A stretch of 64,000 bases of DNA from Calendula officinalis (GCA_963853835.1 OY970826.1:72658929-72722928), one strand, 5' to 3'; shown: positions 44,701 to 57,930, counted from the first letter of the stretch. The notes: a model not told the origin generated them from the letters alone. Numbers and translations: made by a program.

Positions 44701-45977
44701 ATAGGGTGCTGCATCTTTATCCAGATCTTTATGTGAACGAACCGGATCTGATAGATCTTTGGATACAATCTGACAAAAAACCCAGACAGTTATAAAAGTT
44801 CTTATCTTTTTCAAAAAATAATGATATGATTTGATCTTCATAATAATAAAACCTCAAAACTAGACTCAGATGATAACCATATCATAATTAACCAGCATTA
44901 TCAATTAAAAAAACTGAAATATAGTTGCACGATTAACTGAAAAGTTGCAAATTAGCTTACCGAACCAGGGCCTTCAGTGCAGGGTCCACCAACTAAAGCT
45001 ACAATACGAGCACCAGTGCCAGGTAAGCAAGCCCCAAGTAAACCAGCTGCAACACTTAATGCAACTCCAGTACACCTTAATGATCGATTACCAGGTGCAA
45101 CAGGCCATTGATCCGTGCCTAATTCCTCCAAAAGCTGAATTATCATTTTAATAAGCATCTAATTGTAACAAATGATTTAAGTATAAACCAAATTTGTAAT
45201 AAAACTCACCGAATGAATAATGTAAGCACCCTCAGAAGCAGGCAATAAGAATCTTGTAATCCCAGAATTTGGAAACCCCCCACCTTGAACTGGTCCGTTT
45301 TGAAACCCTTGACCTGGTACACCACCAGCTCTCCGGCCACCGGAAAACCCTCCACTTAGCCCTAATTGTTCTAAGACTTGCTCTTTAGTCATCTCTTTCG
45401 ATCCACGGAAGACATAAACCTTAGACATATCAGCATACCCTAATTCATGAACTTGCACCTGTGTTCCAAACGAAACAAACCCTACTAAAGCATTCTCCGG
45501 CAGAAATTCAAGCGCTTGTTGTAACGCTGATTTAGCAAACCCTAATTCCTCCTCGATCATGCAGGTATCAAGCACGAATACATACACAGGTGGAGGAAGC
45601 GTGTGGTGCACGTCATGATTAGGTAATGCGTATTCGATAGTAGTGTATTGAGGATACAGTTCAGCAGGAACATTAGTTTCGGAAATACCGGAAAAATGGT
45701 GAGGGAAGTGATTCCGTTGAAAGCAAAACGGACAGATCCAGATTAGGGCAGAGAAATCAACACGGCAGAACGGATTAAGCACGGAAGAGCAGGTCTTACA
45801 CCGGAGTGGTGCGTACGGATTCGTCGGAATGTGTGGGTGAGGCCGGATCGGAGAGATCGAAGCTGCGATTGGGATCACACACTTACTTGCTTCAACTTTT
45901 GTTCGTGGCCATGCGTTCCAGGTCATTCGAATTCCGTCGATTCCTTCTGGATCGGTATTCGCCATCTCCGTCGACAT
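41756..45977 (-). CDS. SEC23: SEC23, COPII inner-coat GTPase-activating subunit
   Basis: Twelve exons on the minus strand: 45977-45210, 45134-44961, 44769-44608, 44456-44314, 44233-44158, 44083-43914, 43824-43743, 43668-43591, 43508-43347, 42657-42394, 42138-42034, 41899-41756. All junctions are GT-AG, and the sum, 2328 bases, gives 775 residues with no stop, the usual SEC23 length. SEC23 pairs with SEC24 on SAR1-GTP at ER exit sites and stimulates SAR1 GTP hydrolysis. The zinc ribbon has Cys60, Cys63, Cys82 and Cys85; the trunk domain follows (Phe-Val-Leu-Asp-Thr-Cys in exon 1), then beta-sandwich, helical and gelsolin-like C-terminal domains ending Leu-Gln-Lys-Leu-Ala-Val-Gln-Ser-Ser. The first Met gives Met-Ser-Thr-Glu-Met; the second Met, four codons on, could also start. 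It looks functional. Confidence 0.93.
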
Positions 45978-46537
45978 CTTATTTCTGCAAAATTGAAGGT
46001 TATTTTTTGGGGGGTTTTGGTGAAATTAGGGGAAATCGGATTGGGAATTTAGGGGTTGGTGACCCCTTCGGGGAAGATGGTTAAAAGGGGTCACTGAAAA
46101 ATGGTGAATTTGGAGTTGAAATTGAGAGAGGAGTGAGAGACGACTAGTGTGAGGGAGGTTACGATTTACGAAGGTGATCAATGATGGATCGGGTGTGATT
46201 CAGATCATCTTCTTGAATGTTGATGAAAATTGTTGGTTTTGTTTTGTTAAAGTTGTAATTATAAATAAAACAATTTTATATAAAATTATAATATTGGTGG
46301 TTTTTTAGCAAATACTCCGTATCAAAATTTATTATATTACCTTAATCTCTTATTAATTATATTCCAAATTGAAGTCTTTATTTGATAACTGACATTTTTA
46401 TATAGTATTGAAAAATATTATTTTATGAAAGTTTTCAATATGAAATTTAAGATGTAAGATATTATAACGCTTAATATTTTTTGTATGATGTTTTTTTTAT
46501 TCTTGATATTTTGTTTTATATATAAACGTGTTTGAGA
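45978..46537 (-). promoter_or_regulatory. SEC23 upstream region
   Basis: About 560 bases between the SEC23 start and the LINE 3' end. The first 200 bases are GC-rich for this window (likely 5' UTR), then AT-rich. A TTTATAAT-like box lies near 46259-46268 on the minus strand. A MITE-end remnant (ACTCCGTATCAAAAT) lies at about 46312-46327. Confidence 0.35.
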
Positions 46538-46624
46538 TTAATTTTTTTAGAAACGACTTTTTAATTAAACTTAAAAACTAGCGAGAAGCTAGAAAAAAAA
46601 ACAATTTATCAGTTACAAGGGTAT

Positions 46625-49028
46625 TTAAGCCATTCCGATTTCCGAATAGCTAACTCTAAATTTGTTATTCCTATTAGAAATCCAATAATAAGAAATCTCC
46701 TTTATCGAGTCCACCAGCAAACACTTACGAATATCACCGTTATTAAAAACGATCGTATTTCTATAACGCCAAAGAACCCACACCACTGGAAGGCAAACCG
46801 CTTCTATAATCTGTCTTGAATGACTACTATAATTTCCGTCGTCCACCGAGCACATCAACGAAGCAAGATCCTCCATATCCGTATCCAAAACTTGCAACCA
46901 GTTACCCATGGCCCTCCAAATGCATTTAGCAACACTACAATTCCAAAAAATATGATCCACATCTTCCACCTCATACCCACATTCCCCACAAGTAATATCC
47001 TCCAAGCTTACCCCTCTAGTGGCAAGATTTACTTTAAACGGAATCCGGTTTAATTGAACTTTCCAATACAATATATTAACCTTCCGAGGAACCAACTTAC
47101 TCCAACGAATCTCGAGCATCAAGGACGGCAAGATTCTATCATCCGGCCAACATCTTGTCGATTTAACTTCAAAATCGCCACTATCACCCACATCCCACAC
47201 CCATCTATCCGGCTCATTAACCATCTCACAATTAAGCACCAAATTTTGAATTTCCGCCACTTTTTCTTCCTCTCTCCCACCCCTTATGTCTCGCGCCCAA
47301 TTCCAATACATGGAATTATTTCGTACTCTATCCGACACCGAGCACAAAGCCTCGAGCGCCAAAGAACCCACACCACTGGAAGGCAAACCGCTTCTATAAT
47401 CTGTCTTGAATGACTACTATAATTTCCGTCGTCCACCGAGCACATCAACGAAGCAAGATCCTCCATATCCGTATCCAAAACTTGCAACCAGTTACCCATG
47501 GCCCTCCAAATGCATTTAGCAACACTACAATTCCAAAAAATATGATCCACATCTTCCACCTCATACCCACATTCCCCACAAGTAATATCCTCCAAGCTTA
47601 CCCCTCTAGTGGCAAGATTTACTTTAAACGGAATCCGGTTTAATTGAACTTTCCAATACAATATATTAACCTTCCGAGGAACCAACTTACTCCAACGAAT
47701 CTCGAGCATCAAGGACGGCAAGATTCTATCATCCGGCCAACATCTTGTCGATTTAACTTCAAAATCGCCACTATCACCCACATCCCACACCCATCTATCC
47801 GGCTCATTAACCATCTCACAATTAAGCACCAAATTTTGAATTTCCGCCACTTTTTCTTCCTCTCTCCCACCCCTTATGTCTCGCGCCCAATTCCAATACA
47901 TGGAATTATTTCGTACTCTATCCGACACCGAGCACAAAGCCTCGAGCGCCAAAGAACCCACACCACTGGAAGGCAAACCGCTTCTATAATCTGTCTTGAA
48001 TGACTACTATAATTTCCGTCGTCCACCGAGCACATCAACGAAGCAAGATCCTCCATATCCGTATCCAAAACTTGCAACCAGTTACCCATGGCCCTCCAAA
48101 TGCATTTAGCAACACTACAATTCCAAAAAATATGATCCACATCTTCCACCTCATACCCACATTCCCCACAAGTAATATCCTCCAAGCTTACCCCTCTAGT
48201 GGCAAGATTTACTTTAAACGGAATCCGGTTTAATTGAACTTTCCAATACAATATATTAACCTTCCGAGGAACCAACTTACTCCAACGAATCTCGAGCATC
48301 AAGGACGGCAAGATTCTATCATCCGGCCAACATCTTGTCGATTTAACTTCAAAATCGCCACTATCACCCACATCCCACACCCATCTATCCGGCTCATTAA
48401 CCATCTCACAATTAAGCACCAAATTTTGAATTTCCGCCACTTTTTCTTCCTCTCTCCCACCCCTTATGTCTCGCGCCCAATTCCAATTCATGGAATTATT
48501 TCGTACTCTATCCGACACCGAGCACAAAGCCTCGAGCTCCAACCGGAAAATCCTTGGATATACCAAGGCAAGAGGAGCCGAACCCACCCAACGATCCTTC
48601 CAAAAAGCCGTGGATCTACCGTCACCCACTTTTTGAGACAAATGAGACAATAAATCCATTCCACCACCCTTAAATTTATTTATCATTTTTATAATATTCG
48701 CCCATGGAGCCGACCCTAAGCCCCGAACGTTCGGACCATAAATACCACCATCTTCACCATAAAAAGCGTTGACCACTTTAGACCACAACACATTTTTATT
48801 AGTGACATATCTCCATATCCATTTAACCACAAGAGAAATGTTAAAAGCCATAAGACTACCAACATTAAGACCTCCGTTTTGAAAACTCGCCAAAACCGAC
48901 GACCACTTAAGCCAATAAATCTTCTTGTGGGTATCCGAACCACCCCAAAAAAAAATTGACCGCAGCCTCTCTAAACTAGCATCCACCGATTTTGGCATAA
49001 TAAACATAGACATATAAGACATGCCCAA
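46625..49028 (-). pseudogene. LINE ORF2 C-terminal part with zf-RVT domain
   Basis: Reading from 49028: Phe-Phe-Trp-Gly-Gly and Trp-Lys-Asp-Arg-Trp-Val-Gly, then the zinc-binding RT-associated domain (Cys-Gly-Glu-Cys-Gly ... Val-Asp-His-Ile-Phe-Trp-Asn-Cys). This domain is present three times because a 590-bp unit is repeated head to tail. 590 is not a multiple of three, so each junction causes a premature stop. The last copy runs to the natural end at 46625. Confidence 0.85.
46767..48536. repeat. 590-bp tandem triplication inside LINE ORF2
   Basis: Units start at CGCCAAAGAACCCAC at 46767, 47357 and 47947. By eye the copies are identical except for one base (ACATGG versus TCATGG near 48487) and differences at the outer edges. 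The junction is a short CTCGAGC/GCGCC context without long homology. Confidence 0.9.
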
Positions 49029-49036
49029 CCCACCTA

Positions 49037-51839
49037 TGTAACGCCTTGAATTTTCTTGTAATTAAATTATCTACGTTTTATTAAATAAATTATGTGTTAA
49101 TTATTTAATTGTGATTTACACGATATGTGCATTTACTGTGTATTTATTGTGAGTAAATAAATATGTGACTTGTTAATTAAATAACTAGAGTGTTATTTAA
49201 TTTGTGTGAAATTGATTTTGAGATTAATTAATGTGATGTTTTATTTAATAACTAGAGTGTTATTAAATTATGAGTAATTATCTACGAGTTAATTAGATAT
49301 CGTCGTGAAATTTTAACCCGAGTTAGAGTGTCGGGTTCGAGATTTAGGGTGGCCGGCCGTAGGCCAAAGCCAACCCGCGTAGTTGTTTTGATCGACAAAA
49401 GAGGCCCGCGTTATAATTTGTAGTCCTTAGTATCGGCCAAATGAGAGGCCCGATTTCTACATTGTTTCCTTGTCCGATCGAGTCCAGCAAGTTAAAGAGG
49501 GGCTTGAGGGCCCGATTTTATTAAGAGTCGCCACTTTTCATTTAAACCATAAGCCCAAATCGATGAGCAAGCCTTAATCGTCATTGGTCCTGATACTTAA
49601 TCCCTAATCCTCATCTTCGGCCGACAGTACTTGCACCCTTCCAATCATTCATCGAGCAGAAACAAGAGCATCTCCAATTTCTGAACTTTTTCCCTTCCCA
49701 TCATTCTTCGATCTAGTGGCGGTGGAGTAGAGGATTTAGGGGTGGCGCTGGTTGCTGTATTCATAAAGGGGTTTATGTGCATTGATATTTTCCAAGCAAC
49801 GAGGCAAGCATGAGGTGGTCTTTTATATTTTCCAAGCAGCTCACGATTACATGTGCTTGGATTCATAAGGGTGGTGAACCAGGCAAGCAAGCAGGTGACG
49901 CCTTATCTTTTCTTGTGCACGAGGGTGTTCATCAACCAGCATTGTTTTGTGTGTAGTACCGACGACGAGTGGAACCAGGTGATCTAGGTGGTGTTCGAGC
50001 AAGGATCACGGGATGAGGAAATCAGTCACCGTATTGGAGCGGTAGAATTTCTTTTCATGTCATTGTTTCATTTCTATCTTTTGTGGTTCCATTTGAATTA
50101 GATATATCGAGACTAACTCAATTTCGAACAGGCTATGGGGTTCGGTATCGTTCCCGAGTCGTGATCAAGTATTATTTAATTTGGTTGTTGTATCGTTAAT
50201 TTATTTTCGTGCGACTTTTTTGGTGGGGGTTTAGTTACGTTCCTTGGTGGCTAACAATGGTTAAATTTCTGTTTTGAATACTCGGGGTTTTCAGATTATG
50301 GTGCGGGTTAGTCACTGAATTTTATAAGAGTCGGTCAAGGGTTGAGTCAAAACTTGTTGATAAATGGTCTAAACGTTTGTTGATCGAAAAACCCGGAAAC
50401 TGAACATTTGGGTTCTTGGTTTTCTGAGTCCTCTTAAAATATGTTTCTGGATATTTGACCCGTGTTGGTCTCTAGTTTTCTGAGTCCTCTTTCCGTTTCC
50501 GGTGATGGCTCGTTAATCCGATTTACGGTTTAAAAGATATCGCTGTTTTCGTAAATTGTCGCAAGAGATTTCCTTGTGCAGCTATTCTGTCTTGTGGGTC
50601 TGTTTTGATCCCCTTCTGTTTGGATTCAAGTCCCGAAGTCTTCTGGAAAATTGTAGTCCTCTAAATTTTTTAGCTACTGTAAAATTTGAATAAAATCTAG
50701 TGAACCGTTTGAGAGATATGATTGTTTCCGTAAGAGTGTTGCGTACTGTCAAATTCTGTTGGAAATAATTTTGAGCCGAGTTTTAATCCTAGTCTTGTGA
50801 TGCATTGTAGGATCCTTTAGGAGCTGAGTTGTGACTCTTGTGCGTGTCGAGGATTCCGTAGGAGCTTACGTTTATCGAGGTGGGTGATCTCACTATAAAC
50901 TTGCATTTACTTTCATTTTATGATTATGTGCTATGTGTCATGAATTGCTATTGCTTTGAGATAAGCTTGTTTATTTGATGATGTGATAAGTTTTGTTTAT
51001 TTTAAATACATCCTGAACTGAGATATGGCTGTTGAGTAACCGAGCTAAGTACCATATCGTTATGTGTTGATCTGCGTACATGAGTTATGTTTATGAGTTA
51101 TATGCATGTGAGATGTGCTAGTTGATTACATATCTGTTGAGATGATATGTGTTGAGTATGAGATGGTTTGTTTTATATGAGTACATGTTGTATGAGTCAA
51201 CACGTTAATAAAACTAACCTAATAACTATGAGATTTTAATTACCGATCGCAAGAGGCGACGGCGAGAGCCAACTCTTCCCATTTGAGTTGCCAAAGTACA
51301 CTACACGACTGTCAGCGTGGTACCGGCGGGCACCTAGAGGACGGGTGTTGGAAGAGGGTGTTGTGACGAGCGTATGGCGTTGGGCGTACGTTGAGCATCG
51401 TCACAACCCACGGCGAACCTAATGAGATTTAATAAAAGGCCTAATAATCGAGAATTGAGTAGAGTCTTTAGGGATCACTTATGTGGTGTGAATTGTTTGT
51501 ATGTGTATATTTATTGTGTTGATTATTCACTCAGCGGTGGCTGACCCCAAACACTCCCTCCCATTTTGCAGGTACTAGCAAGGGCAAAGAGAAGGTCAAT
51601 GGTTGATGAGCTGCGTTTCGGTTTTATGTTTTGGATTTGGAGTTATGTTTGTCGAGTCAAACGATTTAAAACACATTTATCATTCCATATTTGAACCTTT
51701 TATTTATTCCGCATTTAAAACCACGAGACGGTTTATTTTTAATTAATTGAGATGGGACCGTTTGTTTACTTGTAAGTTGGGGAAAATGTCTTATTTTATT
51801 TATTAAAAATTAATTTCCCCTGATTTTTGGGTTGTTACA
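49037..51839 (+). repeat. Long solo LTR (Gypsy-like) inside the LINE
   Basis: It starts TGTAACGCC and ends GGTTGTTACA, 2803 bp, with no second LTR and no pol motif. The flanks are ACCTA (49032-49036) and AGTTA (51840-51844), so the target duplication is degraded or absent. LINE coding text (Ser-Val-Gly-Gly-Arg-Leu-Thr) lies just right of it and the ORF resumes left of it. Short open frames inside are not supported as genes. Confidence 0.65.
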
Positions 51840-52269
51840 AGTTAACACCGATTTTAAAAGAGTTAATCTACCACCCACCGAAAGAGAATTCACCTTCGAA
51901 ACCGACAACTTTTTTTTAAATCTATCAAGCATAACCTCCCAATTCTTCTTTCTAGACATACATGCCCCTACCGGGAACCGGGATACATAAAGGGAAGATT
52001 TCGACTACACACCCCAAGCATATCCGCCATAAGATTAACCTATCGCTCCGCCACCCCAACCCTATATAAATTAGATTTGTGAAGATTTAACTTCAACCCC
52101 GACGCCATATAAGAAAAATGAAGAATAATAAGAAGATTTTTCATATTGCGAATAGACCATTCACCAAAAAATATAGCATCATCCGCATACAACAAATGCG
52201 AAATAGTACACTCGTTAGATACCTCAATACCTCGAAACAATTTATGCGAATTAGCTTCTTCCATGGCCA
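51840..52269 (-). pseudogene. LINE RT, YADD block
   Basis: It encodes Leu-Leu-Tyr-Ala-Asp-Asp-Ala, the catalytic RT box, at about 52190-52170, followed by degraded text to 51845. It is separated from the upstream RT part by the solo LTR 52270-55704; at the joint GGCCA is duplicated. Confidence 0.8.
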
Positions 52270-52551
52270 TGTGACAACACTCGAAAACGGGTCATTCTCC
52301 CGACACTCAGATTTCCCGAGCACTGTTCTGTAAAATTATCATTTATTAGTTGAGGAATAAATTTGACACATTAAGTCTAGCTATACCCAGTTTAAGTATA
52401 TGATGTTATACATTTTATTATACACAAGAGAAACACGTCGATATTTATTGAATTTAGCGATTCACCAATACAACCTAAAATTTAGCGAAGTTATTGTCCT
52501 AACATAATTATATGCGGTCCAAATAAAAATATAAATTTTATATCTATACAA

Positions 52552-52584
<33 letters not shown>

Positions 52585-55500
52585 CCAACCCAATCAATTT
52601 GTATGAAAAATTACGTGTGAATCGATACCTGCGTTAAATTAAGAAACAACAAATTTAATACGCGATAACTAAACTCGATTTAGCAAAACCAAATATTTAA
52701 TCAAAATAAATTAGTCAACTAATAACGAACACGCTTTAATTAGCAAATTAAACGTAAGTTAAATTACTATCACACTTGATAAAGTAAATACTAAATACTC
52801 ATTTAAACTAATACCCAAATAAATTGCCCACATCTTTTCCCAATACTTTAAAAGTCAAATTGACTTTCCCAACAAATCTTGCCATATTGTTCCTGTACAC
52901 ATCTTACACTAAAAGGTCTATATGTGTTCTTCCCCATTCATCATCTCCATCCCATATTGTCATATATGTCCAAAATGTTTAACATTACAATTCCCTCCTT
53001 TTTCAATTTGACTAGGGAAGTCAAAAGGGGCCTTATGCCACCTTTTGCAAGCCCTTTTTCCTGCACAAAACAAACACCAAAGCATGCTTGCACTTCTCTA
53101 TTCCATGCAATTCACCTATCCCACAATGTTTTCTTTGCCATATTTGTCCAACGTAGTTTCCCCTACAAACTCACCATCTCTTTCTCACTCATTCTACACT
53201 CTCAAGACATCAAACCCTTCAAGAAATTCTCCCAAAAACCAAAATCCCGGTTTTGAATCTTCTACCCACAAAACATCCTTCAAATCTTCATAACTTTCTC
53301 ATTTCAACTCCAAATTTGGTGATTCAACTTGCCAAATCACTATAAGAACTTCCTCTACAACATTCCACCATTAAAACATCCATCTAGACACTGGAAGGCT
53401 GTCGAAATAGAGCCAAAATCTGCTGTCCAGAATTCAAAATCTCCATCTATTTAGCGTAAGTGATGTTTTTCTTTAGTTCTACACATCTTCCAACTCTCAT
53501 ATCTTAACAAACTTGTTTTTACATCATCTTAAGAGGATCACAAAGAAGATCCATCTCTATTTGTGCCTTGGAGAAGAAGGAGAAATGACTATAGTTTCAA
53601 AAACATTCAAAACTAAAGCATTGTGAGTTCCCACCTCCATTTTCGCTTTTATCTCTATATTTGTGGTTTATTCTAGTAAATATTCACTCACTTGAAAGTG
53701 TCTTAAAAAAAAAACAATCTCTTAAATACAAGCCTTATAACGTCCTTCTAAAGAAAAGAAAAACTTTGTTAAAAATCTTACTCGGAAATAAAACCAAACA
53801 CCAAAAATAGAATTTTTGAATGTGTAAAACTACTATGTTGCGTTTTAGATCTTGAAGACTGGAAAAATTTCAAGTAAATAAATGTATTATATTCTATGAC
53901 AATTGTTAACCAAGATAATAGAAGGAAAATAAACTAAATTAATTAAAACTTATTAAAAGAAAAGGAAAATGAATTTATTTTGCAAACTGCCAAAAAAAAA
54001 TATATAGTTATAAATTGTGTACCAAGGTAAGAAACTTAAAATAAATAAACAAAAAGCTTGTAAAATGATTTATGTTTCATGCGGCAACGAACTTACTGTT
54101 AGTCCAAGAAATCAATACCATGCACTTAAATTTTGTTATATATGTAAAATATTGTACATGAAACTTAAGATATTTAAGTACACGTGCTAGTACATAAAGA
54201 TTTGTCATTTTGAATTACAAATAACTAATGCACTTTTAACCTAGTATAAAGCAAGAAGTAATACATCAAGTTATTGGATTATTTAAATTAAAAGGCAAAA
54301 TAAGTATTTTACCAAATTAAAAACTTCGGTGTTTTCTATTTAGCTCCAAATAAAATAAGTAACAACTAGGAGATCATTTGCCGGACTTGTTATTTCCATT
54401 TTAGTTGAGTGAACAACTAGCATAGACGAGCCGGTAGAGCTGTTTATTTATGTTATTTTCTCACCCGTTTAGGGCACTAGGAGATCATTTGCTGGACTTG
54501 CTTATTCTATCATATTGCATTTGCTAGCTTTGACTCAGGTGAGTTTCACAGCCCCACCTTTACTGTATTTTAACTGTTTTGGGGTGAGGAACATACTACT
54601 GTTTTATAATTGCATGTTTAACTATTATTGTATATCTGGCGAATTTGATGAGTCACTCACAACATTTTGGTACAACTAGTCTTTTGAAAAACATTTATGA
54701 ACAATATTTTGATACAATCAATCCTTGCGAAAACTTGGATAAACAATCCTTTTGAGATAATTGGTTATTAAAAAGACATAATCAAACAAGTATTTTTCGA
54801 AGAAGATCTTAACGAAGACCTGTATGAAAAGCTATATTTTGCGACATTAATCTTTGTATAATCGTGAGTTGATAGATATTGTCAGATCGTTTAGATCTAA
54901 CATTACTGTAATCATCAACTATAGTTAGCCAACGAATATATGAGTAGTACTATTCGGGCTTGATCCCCCGCTCATGGCTAGTCGTTCTAGCCGTGTAACA
55001 TATGAGATATATATTCTATTAAAACGTCGTAGATTCGACAACGTCGTGGATTCGACATGTTTGGGTAAATTGGATTTAGGTTTGATTTCAGGCTCATGAA
55101 CTTATACTTTAACTTGTATGCCTAGCTAGCCTATAAGGGATTACGCACTAAATTAAATAATTATATTTAATGGATTTGAAACATGTGAACTTGAACGTAC
55201 ATGGATTTGTACTAAACAATTTACCTTTAAAAAATCATGTTGAAATGGTTTTATGCATCGATCATATGCAAATTGTGTTTTATAGAGTTAAAACATTTTA
55301 CAAAAGAGTTTAAGCACTAAACAGTGTGAATTTGGTTTCATAATTTAAAACCCATATTTCAAGGTCATTTTAGTACAAAAATTATACCATCAAACCTTTA
55401 ATGTAAATCAAGGATTTATAGAGTCTTCAAACCTGTGAACTCACCAACCTTTGTGTTGACACTTTTTCTAATATGTTTTCTCAGGAAATGAAAGTTGAAG

Positions 55501-55704
55501 CTTCATAAGCATATTTAAACGCGTTTGGATTTACCATTTTGAAGAAATCTTTATTTACCAAAAACAATTACTTTTGTTTAGAAACGTTAAGTATTGGTAA
55601 ATTCATTTTGATTTGCGTAGATTTACTATTGATCAATTGTTGTGATTTTCGATGTAAGTCGCACGCCCGTTCTTCCGCAAAACCAGTTTTGGCGGGGTAC
55701 GACA
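52270..55704 (+). repeat. Long solo LTR inside LINE RT
   Basis: It starts TGTGACAACACTCG and ends GGGTACGACA, with a perfect 5-bp duplication GGCCA (52265-52269, 55705-55709). At 3435 bp with no internal gag or pol, it is best read as a solo LTR left by LTR-LTR recombination. It contains a (TA)n run at about 52553-52582 and a repeated AGGAGATCATTTG motif near 54370 and 54479. No gene is seen; the short frames are AT-rich noise. Confidence 0.75.
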
Positions 55705-56770
55705 GGCCACGTGAAGGCCTTCCATAGCTATAATAAATAAAAACGGCGACAGGGGATCACCTTGCCGAAGATCTCTCTCCAAACTAAATTCTTTTGAAGC
55801 ATTACCATTTAAAATAACCGATGCCTTGGAAGAATTAAGAATCACCTTAATCCACTTCCGCCACCTTTCCGGAAAGTTCATAAACTCCATCATCCTATCT
55901 AGAAACTCCCAACTAATAGAGTCACATGCTTTCACAAAATCAATTTTTAATACCACTGCACTTTTCTTCATCTTTTTTACCGAGCAATCACTTCATTAAC
56001 AATCATGGGGCCATCTAAAATTTTCCGGCCTAGAATTAAGGTCGACTGCTCACAACTAACCACTGAATCCACCATTAAAGCTAACCGCAGAGCCAACACT
56101 TTAGCAACAATTTTATATTGAACACCAATAAGACTAATAGGTCTATAATCTTTAACAGGAAGAGGATTAATAACCTTAGGGATCAATGTAATAAATGAAG
56201 AATTACAACCGGACGGGAGATAACCTGATTCGAAAAACTCGTTCACAAAGTTAAAGACATCATCTTTAAGAATAAGCCAGTATTTTTTAACAAATGCAAA
56301 CGTAAACCCGTCCGGCCCCGGGGCCTTGTCAGAACCGCAACTCCAAATTGCCTTTTTGATCTCATCTATAGAAATATTACTCGCCAACATACTCGCATTA
56401 CCTTTAGAAAGTTGCTTATATTTATCACTTCTTGTCATTATTTTAATTGCGGGTATGCATTTAAATTTCTGCGATAGTAATTAAAAAACACCCCTTAATC
56501 TTCACCGGCGACTGAATCCAATTACCTTCATGCTTCACACCATGGATCAACGATTTCAACCTCTTACTATTAATAATACCATGAAAATACTTAGTATTTT
56601 CATCTCCTTCAATACACCATTTGACCTTATCTTTCTGAGCAAGATCCTTCCATTCTTTTTTATCCACCTTGTATAATGATTGTTTGTTTAAGACTCTGCC
56701 TCAAATTAAGCTCATCATCCGAAACCGTATTTCCTTCCATCTTTGACTCAATCACCGCCACATGCTCGAT
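55705..56770 (-). pseudogene. LINE ORF2, linker and RT N-terminal part
   Basis: From 56770 down: Trp-Cys-Ile-Glu-Gly-Asp-Glu-Asn-Thr-Lys-Tyr-Phe-His (near 56600), then Lys-Ala-Pro-Gly-Pro-Asp-Gly-Phe (near 56320), Tyr-Arg-Pro-Ile-Ser-Leu (near 56145), Val-Leu-Lys-Ile-Asp-Phe (near 55950) and Gly-Asp-Pro-Leu-Ser-Pro (near 55760). These are the ordered motifs of plant L1 RT. Frames break near 56450 and 55975. Confidence 0.85.
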
Positions 56771-56773
56771 CAA

Positions 56774-57424
56774 CTATCTTCTCTGCCCATTTCGATGTGC
56801 ATTTGTCTCTTTCCACCAAGCTCTACATTTTTCTTTTAAAACCTTCAACTTATTTATAAACCTTATGCAATGATTATTTCTCAACACCTCTCCATGCGCA
56901 ACCCATGAAACAGCCACCATATCATCAAAAGAGTCTTCATCCATCCATGAATTAAAAAACTGAAATACCCGAGGACCATAGTCAACCACCTGTTGCGCTA
57001 AAATAATAGGTCTATGATCCGATATAATATCAGGCAGCACATTCGCTACAAGATCCGAACAAACTTCATTAACCCCTTCGCTAACAAAAAAACGATCGAG
57101 TTTACTCATTTTCCGGCCATCACGACTCAAACGAGTAAACGCCGAGCCCCCCATCGCAATTTCCTCAATACTAACCGAATCAATGAACCCATTAAAATCA
57201 AGAATCTCTCTATCATTCTTCTGACAACCCCACCTCTCACCCTCCTCTCGCACCGCATTAAAATCACCAAACAAAAAATAATTCCCTTCATTATCACGCA
57301 TATAATTAGCAATTAACTCCCAAAGACTTCTCTTGTCAACGATACTTTGCGGAATATAAACGTTACCCATAATACATTTCAACTTACTCATTTTCCACTC
57401 CCCATGAACAAACAACACATTTTG
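56774..57424 (-). pseudogene. LINE ORF2 endonuclease, C-terminal two thirds
   Basis: AP-endonuclease-like motifs: Leu-Phe-Gly-Asp-Phe-Asn-Ala-Val (near 57270), Ser-Lys-Leu-Asp-Arg-Phe (near 57095) and Ser-Asp-His-Arg-Pro-Ile (near 57020). The N-terminal third lies at 60585-60840, displaced by the LTR element 57430-60579. Confidence 0.85.
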
Positions 57425-57429
57425 AAAAC

Positions 57430-57930
57430 TGTTAAGGCAAAAAGCCTTGCCCCTTTTGAATCTTAGGATAACAAAACAATCTAGACTAGGTTAGATTAAA
57501 ATGTAGATTAAATTAGCTAAGTTAGGAGTGATACTGAGTTTGGCCAGTATTGGCCACTCAGTATCAGTACTCAGTATTGGAAAACCAATACTGAGTAGAA
57601 GGACTGAGTTACAAGTCAGTATTGTAACGGACTAAGATCAAATCCCTTGATCTTAGTCATTTCCTTAGTTTAGTCCTTCGGTTACTCCTTTGCCATCATG
57701 TAAGATCTCTATAAACATTATAAATAGAGATCACCTTGCAAAGGAGTACTAACCAATTTACTTTACACTTTTATATCCTATTGTAATTGATCAGTGGTAT
57801 TGCTATTCCGCAGCATACCACACTTAGTGTAATTATACATTGACTAAAATCTTGTTCTAAACATTATTTGTCTTAAGTATTAATAATCCAATCAATTTAC
57901 TAAGTAATCCAGGGTTGTTGTGACCTAACA
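57430..57930 (+). repeat. 5' LTR of element C
   Basis: TGTTAAGG...CCTAACA. It holds a perfect 13-base inverted repeat with a 4-base loop, TACTCAGTATTGG (57568-57580) / CCAATACTGAGTA (57585-57597), and a TATAAATAG box at 57719-57727. Confidence 0.9.

Noticed and set aside
46820..48653. Plus-strand open frames repeated three times
   Set aside because: They are shadows of the minus-strand LINE zinc-binding domain, repeated only because the DNA is triplicated.
52553..52582. (TA)n run as a functional element
   Set aside because: A simple microsatellite inside a solo LTR.
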